A stretch of 64,000 nt of DNA, taken from contig MKVQ01000004.1 in NCBI GenBank assembly GCA_001899635.1, forward strand, positions 1 through 64,000. The letters are read 5' to 3'. Of this stretch, positions 42,517-50,921 are shown one piece after another. Position numbers and translations under genes: made by a program. Each line of letters begins with the position of its first letter. Positions within the stretch are counted from its first letter, which is position 1. Origin of the DNA: Myxococcales bacterium 68-20 (GTDB taxonomy: Bacteria > Myxococcota_A > Polyangia > Polyangiales > Polyangiaceae). The notes below the pieces were generated by a model. The model had not been told where the DNA came from. It searched no databases and saw nothing but the letters and a program-made list of their open reading frames with translations.

Positions 42517-44370
42517 TCATCGCACGACCTCGACCTCGGGCTTCACGGGGCTAATGGGACGAAGTCCCATCCCGCCAGGGAAGCCGTAGCTGGCATAGTA
42601 GTCCGTCCCCCAGACGGTGACTTCGAAAGGACCCTCACTGAAGATCTTCTGATGACCATAGCCGCACACTTTGTCGCCGAATTTCTGCGAGACGAAGTTC
42701 GCCGTCATGAGGACCCACGCATACTCGTATTCGCCGCCCGTACCGATCGGCTGAAACCCGGACACCTCCCCCGCACACTCGAGCGTTACTGGCAGGAACC
42801 CGTTTTCAGTCCTTCGACGAATGACCGTAAGTGACGTATTCGCGTACGTATGATCGGTGAAGAACACGTAGCGATCTAGATACTGGTCCGTCGGAACGAC
42901 GTTGACGAACTCCGGGTCGCCATTGCTATTGGTCGCACCGTTAGGGTACTGAGCGCTCGGCATGAAGGAGCCGACGAAGAACGGGTGTGCCGCGTCTTGT
43001 GAGCGGACCGTGAATACGGCGTCCGTGGAGAACGAGACGCTCTCGCCGGCGGAAAGAGTCCTGGGAGCGGAGGCAGGTGGCCCGGGGTCGTACGTGAGCA
43101 CCGTCCCATCGACGGCAGCCACGATGCTGTAAGGAGCGACGTCGCGAGCGCGATGAACGTCGTCCTTCGGGTCGGAGCTCCAGCGCGGACGGAACGGCGC
43201 GACCGCATACTCGTGCCCCCACTGCGCAGGAGGTGGAATCTGCTGTTGCATCAAGTCGCAAGCTTGCCATGACGACGGGACATACGAGCAGCGCGCGCCG
43301 CCGAAGAGTCCGATGGGTTTGTCGGCGCTGAGCAAGCTCCCCGTCAAGTCGCTGGCCTGCACGAACTGGAGCAGCTGTCCGCGCGACAGCGTCCATGACT
43401 TCACGTGCCCGGCGGCGGTTCCCACGACGCCCTCTCCGTCGGCGACATCGACCCTGGGCAGCACGGAGACCGTCGTATTGTCCTCACTGGCCACGATCTG
43501 AACGTAGCGGTCGCCCACCAGAGTGCGTGTGCCACCGGTGCCGTCTCCCGGACGCGCGCCAACGCGGCTGGGGCTCACGGCGATATAGCCTTTGTCGTAC
43601 GACGAGATGGGAAGGAGCAGCGACGCCGCCGGGTAGTATCCCTTTGCACCGCCATATGGGAAGATCGCGTACGAGCTGACCGGCACGGAGCTCGATATGC
43701 GAAAAGCCCTCGCGAAACCGGTTCCGCGCGCGGCGACGCTCCCGACCCGCGCCGGCACGACCGCGTCCGGACAGGTGACGTGCGCACCCGTCATGTGAGA
43801 GAGGAACACGACCCCCACCTTGCCGGGCGCGAGCGGTCCCTCGATCTGGGTGTAGGCTGCGTTGCCTTCGGCGTCAGTCTGCACGTCATAGATGGATCGT
43901 GAGATGTCGATCGCCTCTCCGCCGAGCTCGGCCGAAAGGTCCGCCGGTTCGTCCCATGAGTTGGCGATGAGCGCCGCGTAACAGCTGCCTTCGTAGTCGT
44001 TGGGTTGGACGGCGTAGAACTCGCAGCCGATGGAGCCCTTCGATATCGCCGCTGCACGGCAAGCGCTGACGCAGCTGCCGTCGCCACACCCCTTCCCCGG
44101 ACCGCATGTCTCGACCAATTCGTCGGCGCCGCCTCGAGAACTGCAGCCTCGAAGCACCGACTTCAGATCGCGAGAGCAGTAGAGACCGTCACATCCAGCG
44201 TCTCGCTGCTCGGGCTGCGCAGCGTCGAGGGTGTCCGGAAACACGCGCGACGTCTTGTCGAACCCGCTTCGGTCGTTGCCGCAGGACGCCACGGCGAGGG
44301 CGACGAGCCCAAGGACTGCGACGAAACAGAGGCGGGCGGGCGAGCTCCTCTGCCGCGGTTTGGCCGTCAT
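42517..44370 (-). CDS. IgGFc-binding-domain lipoprotein
   Basis: 617 residues from ATG 44370, which overlaps the RCC1 stop by four bases. Signal segment with A-V-A-S-C at about 31. Residues 50-115 are Cys-rich (G-L-Y-C-S-R-D, C-G-P-G-K-G-C-G-D-G-S-C). Residues about 120-600 match the IgGFc-binding N-terminal domain: G-C-E-F-Y-A-V, repeated V-x-x-A-I-x-N-S, A-F-R-I-S-S-S-V-P-V-S-S-Y, Y-P-A-A-S-L-L-L-P, Y-I-A-V-S-P-S-R. In animal mucin-like proteins this domain is an adhesive module; in bacteria it marks large surface adhesins. A surface binding role is plausible, the ligand unknown. It is the last gene of the sigma-factor-led operon. Confidence 0.82.
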   Translation of the reverse strand: MTAKPRQRSSPARLCFVAVLGLVALAVASCGNDRSGFDKTSRVFPDTLDAAQPEQRDAGCDGLYCSRDLKSVLRGCSSRGGADELVETCGPGKGCGDGSCVSACRAAAISKGSIGCEFYAVQPNDYEGSCYAALIANSWDEPADLSAELGGEAIDISRSIYDVQTDAEGNAAYTQIEGPLAPGKVGVVFLSHMTGAHVTCPDAVVPARVGSVAARGTGFARAFRISSSVPVSSYAIFPYGGAKGYYPAASLLLPISSYDKGYIAVSPSRVGARPGDGTGGTRTLVGDRYVQIVASEDNTTVSVLPRVDVADGEGVVGTAAGHVKSWTLSRGQLLQFVQASDLTGSLLSADKPIGLFGGARCSYVPSSWQACDLMQQQIPPPAQWGHEYAVAPFRPRWSSDPKDDVHRARDVAPYSIVAAVDGTVLTYDPGPPASAPRTLSAGESVSFSTDAVFTVRSQDAAHPFFVGSFMPSAQYPNGATNSNGDPEFVNVVPTDQYLDRYVFFTDHTYANTSLTVIRRRTENGFLPVTLECAGEVSGFQPIGTGGEYEYAWVLMTANFVSQKFGDKVCGYGHQKIFSEGPFEVTVWGTDYYASYGFPGGMGLRPISPVKPEVEVVR

Positions 44371-45752
44371 CGAAACCTCACACTGAGGGGCTCGGGATGC
44401 GGGGCGCTGTCTACGGTACCCTGTCCGAGCTCGCCCTTCGTGTTCGCCCCCCAGCACTTCACCTCTCCGCTCTGGAGCAGCGCGCACTTCGCGCTGTCGG
44501 CTGCCGCGATCTGGACGACGGGTCCGCCGAGCGCCGAGGTGGCGATGAACGACATGGAGCTCGTCATGCTCATGTCCCCGGTGCCCAGCCCGCCGCTGCC
44601 GTTGGATCCGCAGCACTGGACGGTGCCGTCACTCAGGCGTACGCACGCGCCATTGCTGCCCAGAGCGACGGCGACCTGTCTCGGCTGAGCAGTCCCGTCG
44701 ACACCAGCGGCGACGGGGAGCCTCTTGGTCGTCGTCGGGCCCGTCCCATCGCAGAGAAACGTCGGCGTCGTGCCGTGGACCCAGCACGCCAGCCGTCCGT
44801 TCGCGATCGCGCATGCGTGAGATGCGCTCGCCGCGATGTCCGAGACGCGCGGAAGGTCGAGCGCGATCGGGTAGGCACGCGCGGGCCCGCTCGGCGGGGC
44901 ATCGCGGCCGGAGACGAAGCCCCACTCGATGAGCACACCATCGCTCGCGATGGCAAACGGGGCGCCTGATCGACCAAAGCGCTCGATGCCATAGGGAAGC
45001 AGGCGATCCGCAAGGCCGGGGGTCGCAGTCTGCACGGCGTCCGAGAGCGCGCTCCGCCCGAGCAGCCCGCTCGCCCCTCCATTGGCTCCCCAGCACCACG
45101 GCTCGCCGGTCTCGAGCGTCGCACACGCGAACGTCGACGTCCCCGCCGCCGACAAGACGTCGACACGACGCGCCGCGGCCGGCAATGGCACACTCGATGG
45201 ACGAGGGTGAGGATCCGCGATGCCCTCGCTGTGCCCGAGGGCAGCGGTCGCGTTGCTTCCCCAGCACCACACGTTCCCGTCCTCGAGAAGCGCGCAGCTC
45301 GTGCTGTCGACCGCGCTGACCTGCAGCGCCGTCGTCAGCTCACTCACGGCGGCTGGCCCTGCTCCCGCATCCCCGGCGCTTGCGACGCCGAGCTGCCCCC
45401 GAGCGTTGTCGCCCCAGCAGCGGACGGTCTTGTCTTGGAGGAGCGCGCAGAAGTGTCCTCTTCCCGCAGTGATCTGGGTCACGCACGGAGTGACGGAGCA
45501 CACGACCGGATCTTCCGGTGGTGGCGTCGGGCCGCCGTCTGCCTCGACGTCGCCCGCGTCGCGATCGCTCGCGTCGAGCCCCGGTTCGCCCGGAGACGGC
45601 GTGCTGGTGTCGAGCGAGGCGTCGGCCGGCGTGCTCGGAGCGACGAACGATGAGCTGTCGTCGTCGCCGCAGGCGAGCGCTGTCGCGCCCGCGAGGACGG
45701 AGCCGGTACCCAACCAGACCGTCAAGACCGAGATACGGTGGGTGCTACTCAT
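44367..45752 (-). CDS. RCC1-repeat lipoprotein
   Basis: 461 residues from ATG 45752. Lipobox G-A-T-A-L-A-C at about 28, Asp/Ser/Pro linker to about 80, then RCC1-type blades with the pattern I-x-A-G-x-x-H-F-C-A-L-L-x-D-x-x-V-R-C-W-G-x-N-x-x-G-Q-L-G. Six or seven blades are visible, each with paired Cys (C-A, C-W) that could form blade disulfides. One blade has C-C-G in place of C-W-G and one W-G without Cys. The same family is cut off at the window start. Start and stop both overlap neighbours by ATGA. Confidence 0.85.
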   Translation of the reverse strand: MSSTHRISVLTVWLGTGSVLAGATALACGDDDSSSFVAPSTPADASLDTSTPSPGEPGLDASDRDAGDVEADGGPTPPPEDPVVCSVTPCVTQITAGRGHFCALLQDKTVRCWGDNARGQLGVASAGDAGAGPAAVSELTTALQVSAVDSTSCALLEDGNVWCWGSNATAALGHSEGIADPHPRPSSVPLPAAARRVDVLSAAGTSTFACATLETGEPWCWGANGGASGLLGRSALSDAVQTATPGLADRLLPYGIERFGRSGAPFAIASDGVLIEWGFVSGRDAPPSGPARAYPIALDLPRVSDIAASASHACAIANGRLACWVHGTTPTFLCDGTGPTTTKRLPVAAGVDGTAQPRQVAVALGSNGACVRLSDGTVQCCGSNGSGGLGTGDMSMTSSMSFIATSALGGPVVQIAAADSAKCALLQSGEVKCWGANTKGELGQGTVDSAPHPEPLSVRFR

Positions 45753-47059
45753 AGTGGCCTCACATTCCGAAGCGCAATGTCCCTGCCAACAGCCCAGATC
45801 GTCCCAGCAGCCCCGGAGATGGCGTAGAGGTCCGACGTGATCGGCAGATTCGTCGCCGTAACCGCGGAGACACGCCAGTTCGTTCCGTCGTAGTGATTGA
45901 TTCGTCCCCAAGCAGCGACCGACCAGAGCTCCGTCGCGCTCGTCGCGAAGAGCCCGCTACGCTCCAGGTACTGGTCGGTCCCCATGCGGCTGCACTCCCA
46001 GGTCGTCGCGCGCGAATCGGAATCGAATGTACCGACGGCGAGGCCCGTCGAGCGTCCGTTGAAGTTGCTCATGAGCCATACGCGGTTTGCGCGGGCCATC
46101 CCCAACGTCACTCCGCGCTTCGTCGTGACCACATAGTCGGCGCAGCTCGCGCTCGCACCGAACGAGGCGAACATCTCCACCCAGGTCGTCTCACCGCTCG
46201 GCTCGACCACGCGGCGCAGCACCGATTGGGCGTAGGGCCCCGACGATCTGGCCTCGGCCCCCGCGATGACGAGCTCGCCGGTTGGCGTCCCCAGCACCTT
46301 GTCCCATTTGAAACTGTTGGGACCGACCGGCGGCAGCTCTGCCGTCGAGAGATCGGACTCGAGCTCAAACGACGGAGCCCCTCCGCCACCGAGCCCGCGA
46401 TGGCGAACGACCCGAGCGACACCGTACCGCGCGGAGCCTGACGCAATCTGCCTGCTCCCCGCGAACCAGACGTCGTTCGCGCTCGTTCCTCCGACGGCCT
46501 CGAGGACGGTGTCCACGTCTCCGGGGAGCTCGGAGAGCGGGATCAACGTCCATGTCAACGAGCTGGAGCTCGGCCCGGTGCCGTGCAGGATGCCGGTGGC
46601 GCTCGTGATCCAGAGGTCCGTCGGCCCGCTCCCCCAGATCGCGTAGAGAGCGTCGTTCCCGGCACGTGCGAGCGTCCAGGACTGGCCATCCCACCGGAAG
46701 ACGTTCCCTTCGTCGCTCACGGCCCAAGCGACGCCCGTATCGTCAGCCCAAACGCTGCGCAGGCTCGTGGGCGTCGTGCTCGAAGGCAGCGGAGTGATGC
46801 ACCACCCGTCGGCGCTGCAGGGCACGCGACCGTCCGCGCCATCGGCCTCCGCGTCGACCGGCACGCCTCCGTCATCGAAGGAGCCGTCCGCTCCGTCGGG
46901 AGGCGGGGTACGCGAGCCGTCGCCGCCATCGGCGTCCGACCGAGCAAGCGGCTCGTCGTCGGCGTCGGTACCACGGCCCGCGCAGGCGGCCGCCGCCATC
47001 GCACCAAGCAAAAGCGCGACGACCATGCGAGAGCGGTCCCGGTAATTGGACAAGCTCAC
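45749..47059 (-). CDS. beta-propeller lipoprotein (first of two neighbours)
   Basis: 436 residues. Lipobox A-A-A-A-C (about 26), long Asp/Gly/Pro linker to about 80, then propeller blades with the step W-A-V-S-D-E-G-N-V-F-R-W-D-G-Q-S-W, L-Y-A-I-W-G-S-G-P-T-D-L-W, I-N-H-Y-D-G-T-N-W and a final W-A-V-G-R-D. This W-x-V-G/S...H-Y-D-G-x-x-W layout is shared with the gene at 47056 and with the propeller half of the haloperoxidase. No enzyme motif. It overlaps both neighbours by four bases, so expression is tightly coupled. Confidence 0.8.
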   Translation of the reverse strand: MSLSNYRDRSRMVVALLLGAMAAAACAGRGTDADDEPLARSDADGGDGSRTPPPDGADGSFDDGGVPVDAEADGADGRVPCSADGWCITPLPSSTTPTSLRSVWADDTGVAWAVSDEGNVFRWDGQSWTLARAGNDALYAIWGSGPTDLWITSATGILHGTGPSSSSLTWTLIPLSELPGDVDTVLEAVGGTSANDVWFAGSRQIASGSARYGVARVVRHRGLGGGGAPSFELESDLSTAELPPVGPNSFKWDKVLGTPTGELVIAGAEARSSGPYAQSVLRRVVEPSGETTWVEMFASFGASASCADYVVTTKRGVTLGMARANRVWLMSNFNGRSTGLAVGTFDSDSRATTWECSRMGTDQYLERSGLFATSATELWSVAAWGRINHYDGTNWRVSAVTATNLPITSDLYAISGAAGTIWAVGRDIALRNVRPL

Positions 47060-48291
47060 CGCTCACCTGCTGCTTCGAGGCTGACGTCCGGGTTCAGGCG
47101 AACGATCACGCCTTTGCCGACGACCCAAACGTCTTTCGGGCCACTTCCCCAGATCGCGTAGAAATCATGGTTACCTTGATTCTTCATGTACAGGCTCGGA
47201 CGCGTCCACTCGTTGCCGTCGTAGTGCAATATGGTGCCGCCTTTGCCGACGACCCAAAGATTCGTCGAGCTCGTGCCCCAGATCCCGTAGAGATCGCTCG
47301 TCGTCGGCACCGCGACGACGTCGAATCGTGGGACCGAACCGCCGCCGAACCGGCGGACGACACCTTGAAGTCCCACGGCCCACACGCTCCCATCCGGAAA
47401 GGCAATGACGGACGTGAGCTCGCGGGACGTTTGCGTGTCGAATGCGAGCCAAGGCGCCTCGCCGTTGGCCTCCCAGAAACCAATCGCTCGCGCCGCGTGG
47501 CCGCTCGGCCCGACACGCCAAATATCGGCCCCAGTCCCCCCGAACGCACTGAGCGAAACGAATCCATTCACGCCGACGCTCGCCCACGCCCCCTCCTTGT
47601 TCCGGAGGAGGAGACTCTTCCCTTGACCAAGGGGCTGCGGTGGCCGGCCCGGCGGTGGCCTGCTCGGGTCCCACGCGCCCCAACCGAGCCCAATCAAGAG
47701 CTGTTGACCGTTGGGCGCACCCAATATGGCATTATACGGATACGCAATCACTGGACCTGGAGCAGCCCCTCCAAGGTCCGTGAAAGCGACGCCACCGTCC
47801 GGAGCAACCTGGCCACGGAGCAACGTAGTCGTGGAGCCCGTGAGCCAGATCTCATTCTGGCCCGTCACCCAGAGACTACGGAGGGTGTCGAATACGTTCG
47901 TGGGCACCTTCGCCCATCTCGTGCCGTCGTAGTGAACGACTGTCCCCGCTGCGCCGGAAGCCCAGACGTCGTTCCTGCTCGTGCCACGCACGCAGAGCAG
48001 CGAATAACGAGCATCTAGGTTTGCGTCCTCTTCGCAGAAGTGGGCTGTCGCACAGCTCTTCGGCCGTTCACATGCGGGGTCGGCGCCCCCATCACATGGG
48101 GGCCCGATACCAGCGTCATCGACGCTCGCGTCGACCTGGTCGAGTCCAGGGCTGCCGTCGGCGAGCGGAATCGCAGACGCGGCATCCTCGTCCGAGCGGT
48201 CACCCTCGTCGGAGACGGCGCAGGCCGGGAGTGCGTACGAGGTCACGACGGAGAGGGTGAGGCTTGCGGCCAAGACGACGATCCGCTTCAT
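47056..48291 (-). CDS. beta-propeller lipoprotein (second of two neighbours)
   Basis: 411 residues from ATG 48291, overlapping the previous stop. Signal segment with L-P-A-C at about 24. An acidic linker and a Cys-containing segment (C-D-G-G-A-D-P-A-C, C-A-T-A-H-F-C) precede propeller blades: D-V-W-A-S-G-A-A-G-T-V-V-H-Y-D-G-T-R-W, E-I-W-L-T-G-S, S-V-W-A-V-G-L-Q-G-V-V-R-R-F, L-Y-G-I-W-G-T-S-S-T-N-L-W-V-V-G-K-G-G-T-I-L. It is a paralogue of the gene at 45749 but diverged. No catalytic residues are apparent; it is probably a surface binding protein. Confidence 0.8.
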   Translation of the reverse strand: MKRIVVLAASLTLSVVTSYALPACAVSDEGDRSDEDAASAIPLADGSPGLDQVDASVDDAGIGPPCDGGADPACERPKSCATAHFCEEDANLDARYSLLCVRGTSRNDVWASGAAGTVVHYDGTRWAKVPTNVFDTLRSLWVTGQNEIWLTGSTTTLLRGQVAPDGGVAFTDLGGAAPGPVIAYPYNAILGAPNGQQLLIGLGWGAWDPSRPPPGRPPQPLGQGKSLLLRNKEGAWASVGVNGFVSLSAFGGTGADIWRVGPSGHAARAIGFWEANGEAPWLAFDTQTSRELTSVIAFPDGSVWAVGLQGVVRRFGGGSVPRFDVVAVPTTSDLYGIWGTSSTNLWVVGKGGTILHYDGNEWTRPSLYMKNQGNHDFYAIWGSGPKDVWVVGKGVIVRLNPDVSLEAAGER

Positions 48292-49502
48292 TTCGTAGGT
48301 CCTTCCTCGCAAGGCTTCGTCACACAGACACCGCGGACGCATGGCTGCCCTGCGGACAGGTCACATTGGTTCCCGCAGGCCCCGCAGTTGGCGGGGTCGT
48401 TCGAGAGGTTCGTCTCGCACCCATTGGTGCGTTCGCCATCGCAATCGCCGTATCCCGTGTCACACGTGAGGCCGCATTGGCCCGAGAAGCACTCGGGCTG
48501 CGCATGGACCTGCGCGGCCGTCACGCCCGGGCAAACGACCTTGCATCCTCCGCAGTTGGCTGGACTGGACAACAGATTGACGCAGCCAGTGAAGTCACAA
48601 TGGGTCTGGCCCTGCGGACAGCCGTCGCCCGTCAGGAGTTGGCAGACCAGCTTCCCGCTACTGTTGGATGCGCAGACCTCTCCGGGCGCACACGCAACTC
48701 CGCATGAACCGCAGTTGTCGGTGGTGTTGATGAGCGTCTCGCACCCGTCGAACAGATCACCGTTGCAATCAGCCCGATTGATCGCGCACACGAGCTTTCC
48801 GCACTCGGAACCGAGACAGGTGTAGCTCATGTAGTCAGGCGGCGCCGGGCGCCCACTGTCATCGCAGACGTTACCGCAGGCTCCGCAGTTGAAGACGTCG
48901 TTCGCAAGGTTTACGCACCGGTCATTGGGTTGACAGAGCGTATTCGGCGCGCGACAGCCACAATACCCGTCGATGCAAGGCATCCCCGAAGGGCACTTTA
49001 CGCCACATGCACCGCAGTTGTTCGGATCGTCCTTGACGGAGACCTCACACCCGTCATCGACGAGACTGTTGCAGTTCGCATAGTCGCTCGAGCATTGGAT
49101 GACGCAGGCCCCGTCTCGACAGTGCGTCTCCATCTGCAACTGCGGGCTGCCATTGCCGCCGTTGTAGACCGGGCAGACGTTCCCGCACCCCCCGCAGTTG
49201 TTGTCATCGGTCTGAAAGTCGATATCGCATTTGAATCGACTGTTCGGACACGTGCCAAACGGCGCAGGACACTCCGTATCGACGCACTGGTCGGAACCGG
49301 CACCGATCGGCGTCGATGCGTCGTTCGCCCCCGCTCCGGCCTCCGGTCCAGGCGTAAAGCTCGGTGTTCCGGAGCCATTGCCTGCGTCGACGTCGAAGCT
49401 GCGACCAAGGTCGAGGTCGGAGGTGCAGGAGACGATCGCGACGATTGCGGCGGTAGCGAGGAGCGAGGAGGCTTTGGTCTGCCAAGGGTATCGCGAGTTC
49501 AT
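48288..49502 (-). CDS. Cys-rich repeat lipoprotein (CGxCG type)
   Basis: 404 residues from ATG 49502. Lipobox A-I-V-S-C (about 26). Residues 70-400 consist of about seven imperfect repeats built on D-x-x-N-C-G-A-C-G-N-x-C followed by C-x-x-G-x-C-x-x-x-C and D-G-C-E-T/V. Such Asn-Cys-Gly-x-Cys-Gly repeat proteins are very common in Polyangiales; some are misnamed tryptophan synthase alpha chain in databases. The Cys residues probably make a rod of small disulfide modules on the cell surface. It overlaps the next gene by four bases and is one base from the anti-sigma-like gene. Confidence 0.82.
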   Translation of the reverse strand: MNSRYPWQTKASSLLATAAIVAIVSCTSDLDLGRSFDVDAGNGSGTPSFTPGPEAGAGANDASTPIGAGSDQCVDTECPAPFGTCPNSRFKCDIDFQTDDNNCGGCGNVCPVYNGGNGSPQLQMETHCRDGACVIQCSSDYANCNSLVDDGCEVSVKDDPNNCGACGVKCPSGMPCIDGYCGCRAPNTLCQPNDRCVNLANDVFNCGACGNVCDDSGRPAPPDYMSYTCLGSECGKLVCAINRADCNGDLFDGCETLINTTDNCGSCGVACAPGEVCASNSSGKLVCQLLTGDGCPQGQTHCDFTGCVNLLSSPANCGGCKVVCPGVTAAQVHAQPECFSGQCGLTCDTGYGDCDGERTNGCETNLSNDPANCGACGNQCDLSAGQPCVRGVCVTKPCEEGPTK

Positions 49503-49503
49503 G

Positions 49504-50289
49504 TCAGTGCGTCTTTTCCGCTTCCATGGCGTGAGCTTTGTCGGCGAGGGCGCGGATTCGCTTCGCGACTGGGCTCGTGGGGTAGTCCTCGAGGAACCGT
49601 GAGGCGAGCGCCAACGTTGCTGTGGTCTGCCCGGCGGCGAGGAGCGCTTCCACGCGAAGGGCGGTAGACTCCGGAACGAGGCGACCGCGACGGAAGCGAG
49701 CGTCGTGCGCATCGAGCATGCGGAGCGCTCCGGTCGTGTCCCCCGCCGCGAGGGTCCGCTTGGTCTCGTCGAGGCTTGCGAGCTCCGCTGCGAGATCCTC
49801 CACATCGACTTCCGCCGCTTCGAGCTTCGCGGATTTGGCTCGCGCGCTCGCCGCGGTGAGCGTCGCTTCCAATGCGCTGCTGCTCGGCGGCGGAGCGACG
49901 ACCGACGGGAGTGCGGTTACGTCCATCGACGGCGGCTCGTCATCGATCGCCGGGATGGCACTCGCCGTCGCCGGCGCATGGAGAGCCATGGGGCTGCCGT
50001 GCGACGCAGGCGACACCGGGGCTGCGGTCTCGCCCTCGCTCGCTGCACGCCACGCGATCGCTCCCACCGCGACTCCGCACGAGACGAGCCCGGTGACGAG
50101 GCGGCGGTTGGAGCTCCAGAAGGAAGGCCCTCTTCGAGGGCTCGCAAGCGCGGGTGCGCTCGCCGATGATGCGACGGCTGCAAGTGTACGCCCGCGAGCC
50201 TCTTCGGAGACTCGGTAGGCGCGTGCGCCTTGCAGGAGCTCACGTTCGAACTCGGTCGACTCTGCATCGAGGATACGACGCTCGCTCAT
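49504..50289 (-). CDS. membrane protein coupled to the ECF sigma factor, possible anti-sigma factor
   Basis: 261 residues. A soluble N-terminal part (1-58; L-L-Q-G-A-R-A-Y-R-V-S-E-E-A-R-G-R-T-L) is followed by one transmembrane helix (about 63-80) and a periplasmic part rich in Ala/Pro/Ser (90-150) ending in TPR-like helices (155-255; L-A-A-G-D-T-T-G-A-L-R-M-L-D-A-H). Start overlaps the sigma stop by ATGA and has GAGGAG upstream. Position and single-span topology suit an anti-sigma factor, but the N-terminus lacks a clear zinc (HxxxCxxC) anti-sigma motif. Call by context. Confidence 0.7.
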   Translation of the reverse strand: MSERRILDAESTEFERELLQGARAYRVSEEARGRTLAAVASSASAPALASPRRGPSFWSSNRRLVTGLVSCGVAVGAIAWRAASEGETAAPVSPASHGSPMALHAPATASAIPAIDDEPPSMDVTALPSVVAPPPSSSALEATLTAASARAKSAKLEAAEVDVEDLAAELASLDETKRTLAAGDTTGALRMLDAHDARFRRGRLVPESTALRVEALLAAGQTTATLALASRFLEDYPTSPVAKRIRALADKAHAMEAEKTH

Positions 50290-50867
50290 CTCTCTTGCTC
50301 CTCGTCGTGCCTACGCAGGCCGTTCGTCAGTTGGTAGCGTCGGACGCGCGCGTGAAAGTCCTCTCGGGCGCGTCGGAGACGCGAGCTCGCCGTTCCGAGG
50401 GGGATCCCGAGCAACGCGGCGATCTCGGCCATCCGTAGCTCCTCGATGTCGGAGAGGACGAGCACGGACCGAAATTCGAGGGGCATCTCGTTGAGGATCG
50501 TGTCGAGCGTCGCGCGCGCATGCCGCTGGGCCGCGAGCTCGTCTGGGGGCGGGGCAGGGTCGCGCTGGTCGAGGAGGGTTTCGTCGAGCACCTCGCGGCG
50601 CCTCCCGAGCGCGCGTCGGCTCTTGGAGGCAACACGCATCGCGACGGCGATGAGGAACGCACGCTCGGCCCCTCGCTCGATGCTCGCGAGCTTTCGAGTG
50701 GCAGTGACGAAGACGACTTGTACGGCATCTTCGACGTCCGCCTCCGGCACTCCGAGATTGCGCAGGTAGCGGCCGATGAACTGGATGTGACGGTCGACGA
50801 GCTGCTCTGCCGTGCAGACTGCAGGGCTCACCTCGTCGTTCGCCATGACTACGGAAGACAAGTCCAA
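50286..50867 (-). CDS. ECF-type RNA polymerase sigma factor
   Basis: 193 residues from TTG 50867, decided by GAGGAG six bases upstream; the next in-frame ATG (50846) has no such site. Region 2 (Q-L-V-D-R-H-I-Q-F-I-G-R-Y-L-R-N-L-G-V, D-V-E-D-A-V-Q-V-V-F) and region 4 (L-N-E-M-P-L-E-F-R-S-V-L, E-E-L-R-M-A-E-I-A-A-L-L-G-I-P-L-G-T) are both clear, and region 3 is missing, as in ECF factors. It heads an operon of a membrane protein and five lipoproteins and presumably drives that operon. Confidence 0.9.
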   Translation of the reverse strand: MDLSSVVMANDEVSPAVCTAEQLVDRHIQFIGRYLRNLGVPEADVEDAVQVVFVTATRKLASIERGAERAFLIAVAMRVASKSRRALGRRREVLDETLLDQRDPAPPPDELAAQRHARATLDTILNEMPLEFRSVLVLSDIEELRMAEIAALLGIPLGTASSRLRRAREDFHARVRRYQLTNGLRRHDEEQER

Positions 50868-50873
50868 GGGGAG

Positions 50874-50879
50874 CTCCTC
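50874..50879 (-). promoter_or_regulatory. GAGGAG ribosome site supporting a TTG start
   Basis: On the minus strand GAGGAG lies six bases before TTG 50867, the chosen start of the ECF sigma factor. A rare start codon on the first gene of the operon may limit its level. Confidence 0.65.
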
Positions 50880-50921
50880 AGCGCCAAGCCGTGGAGTAAT
50901 CCCCGCCTTCTCACCCCACGA

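Noticed and set aside
48288-49502. Reading the Cys-rich lipoprotein as tryptophan synthase alpha chain
   Set aside because: That label is a known kind of database misannotation; the protein is a string of CGxCG repeats with a lipobox and has no TIM-barrel features.
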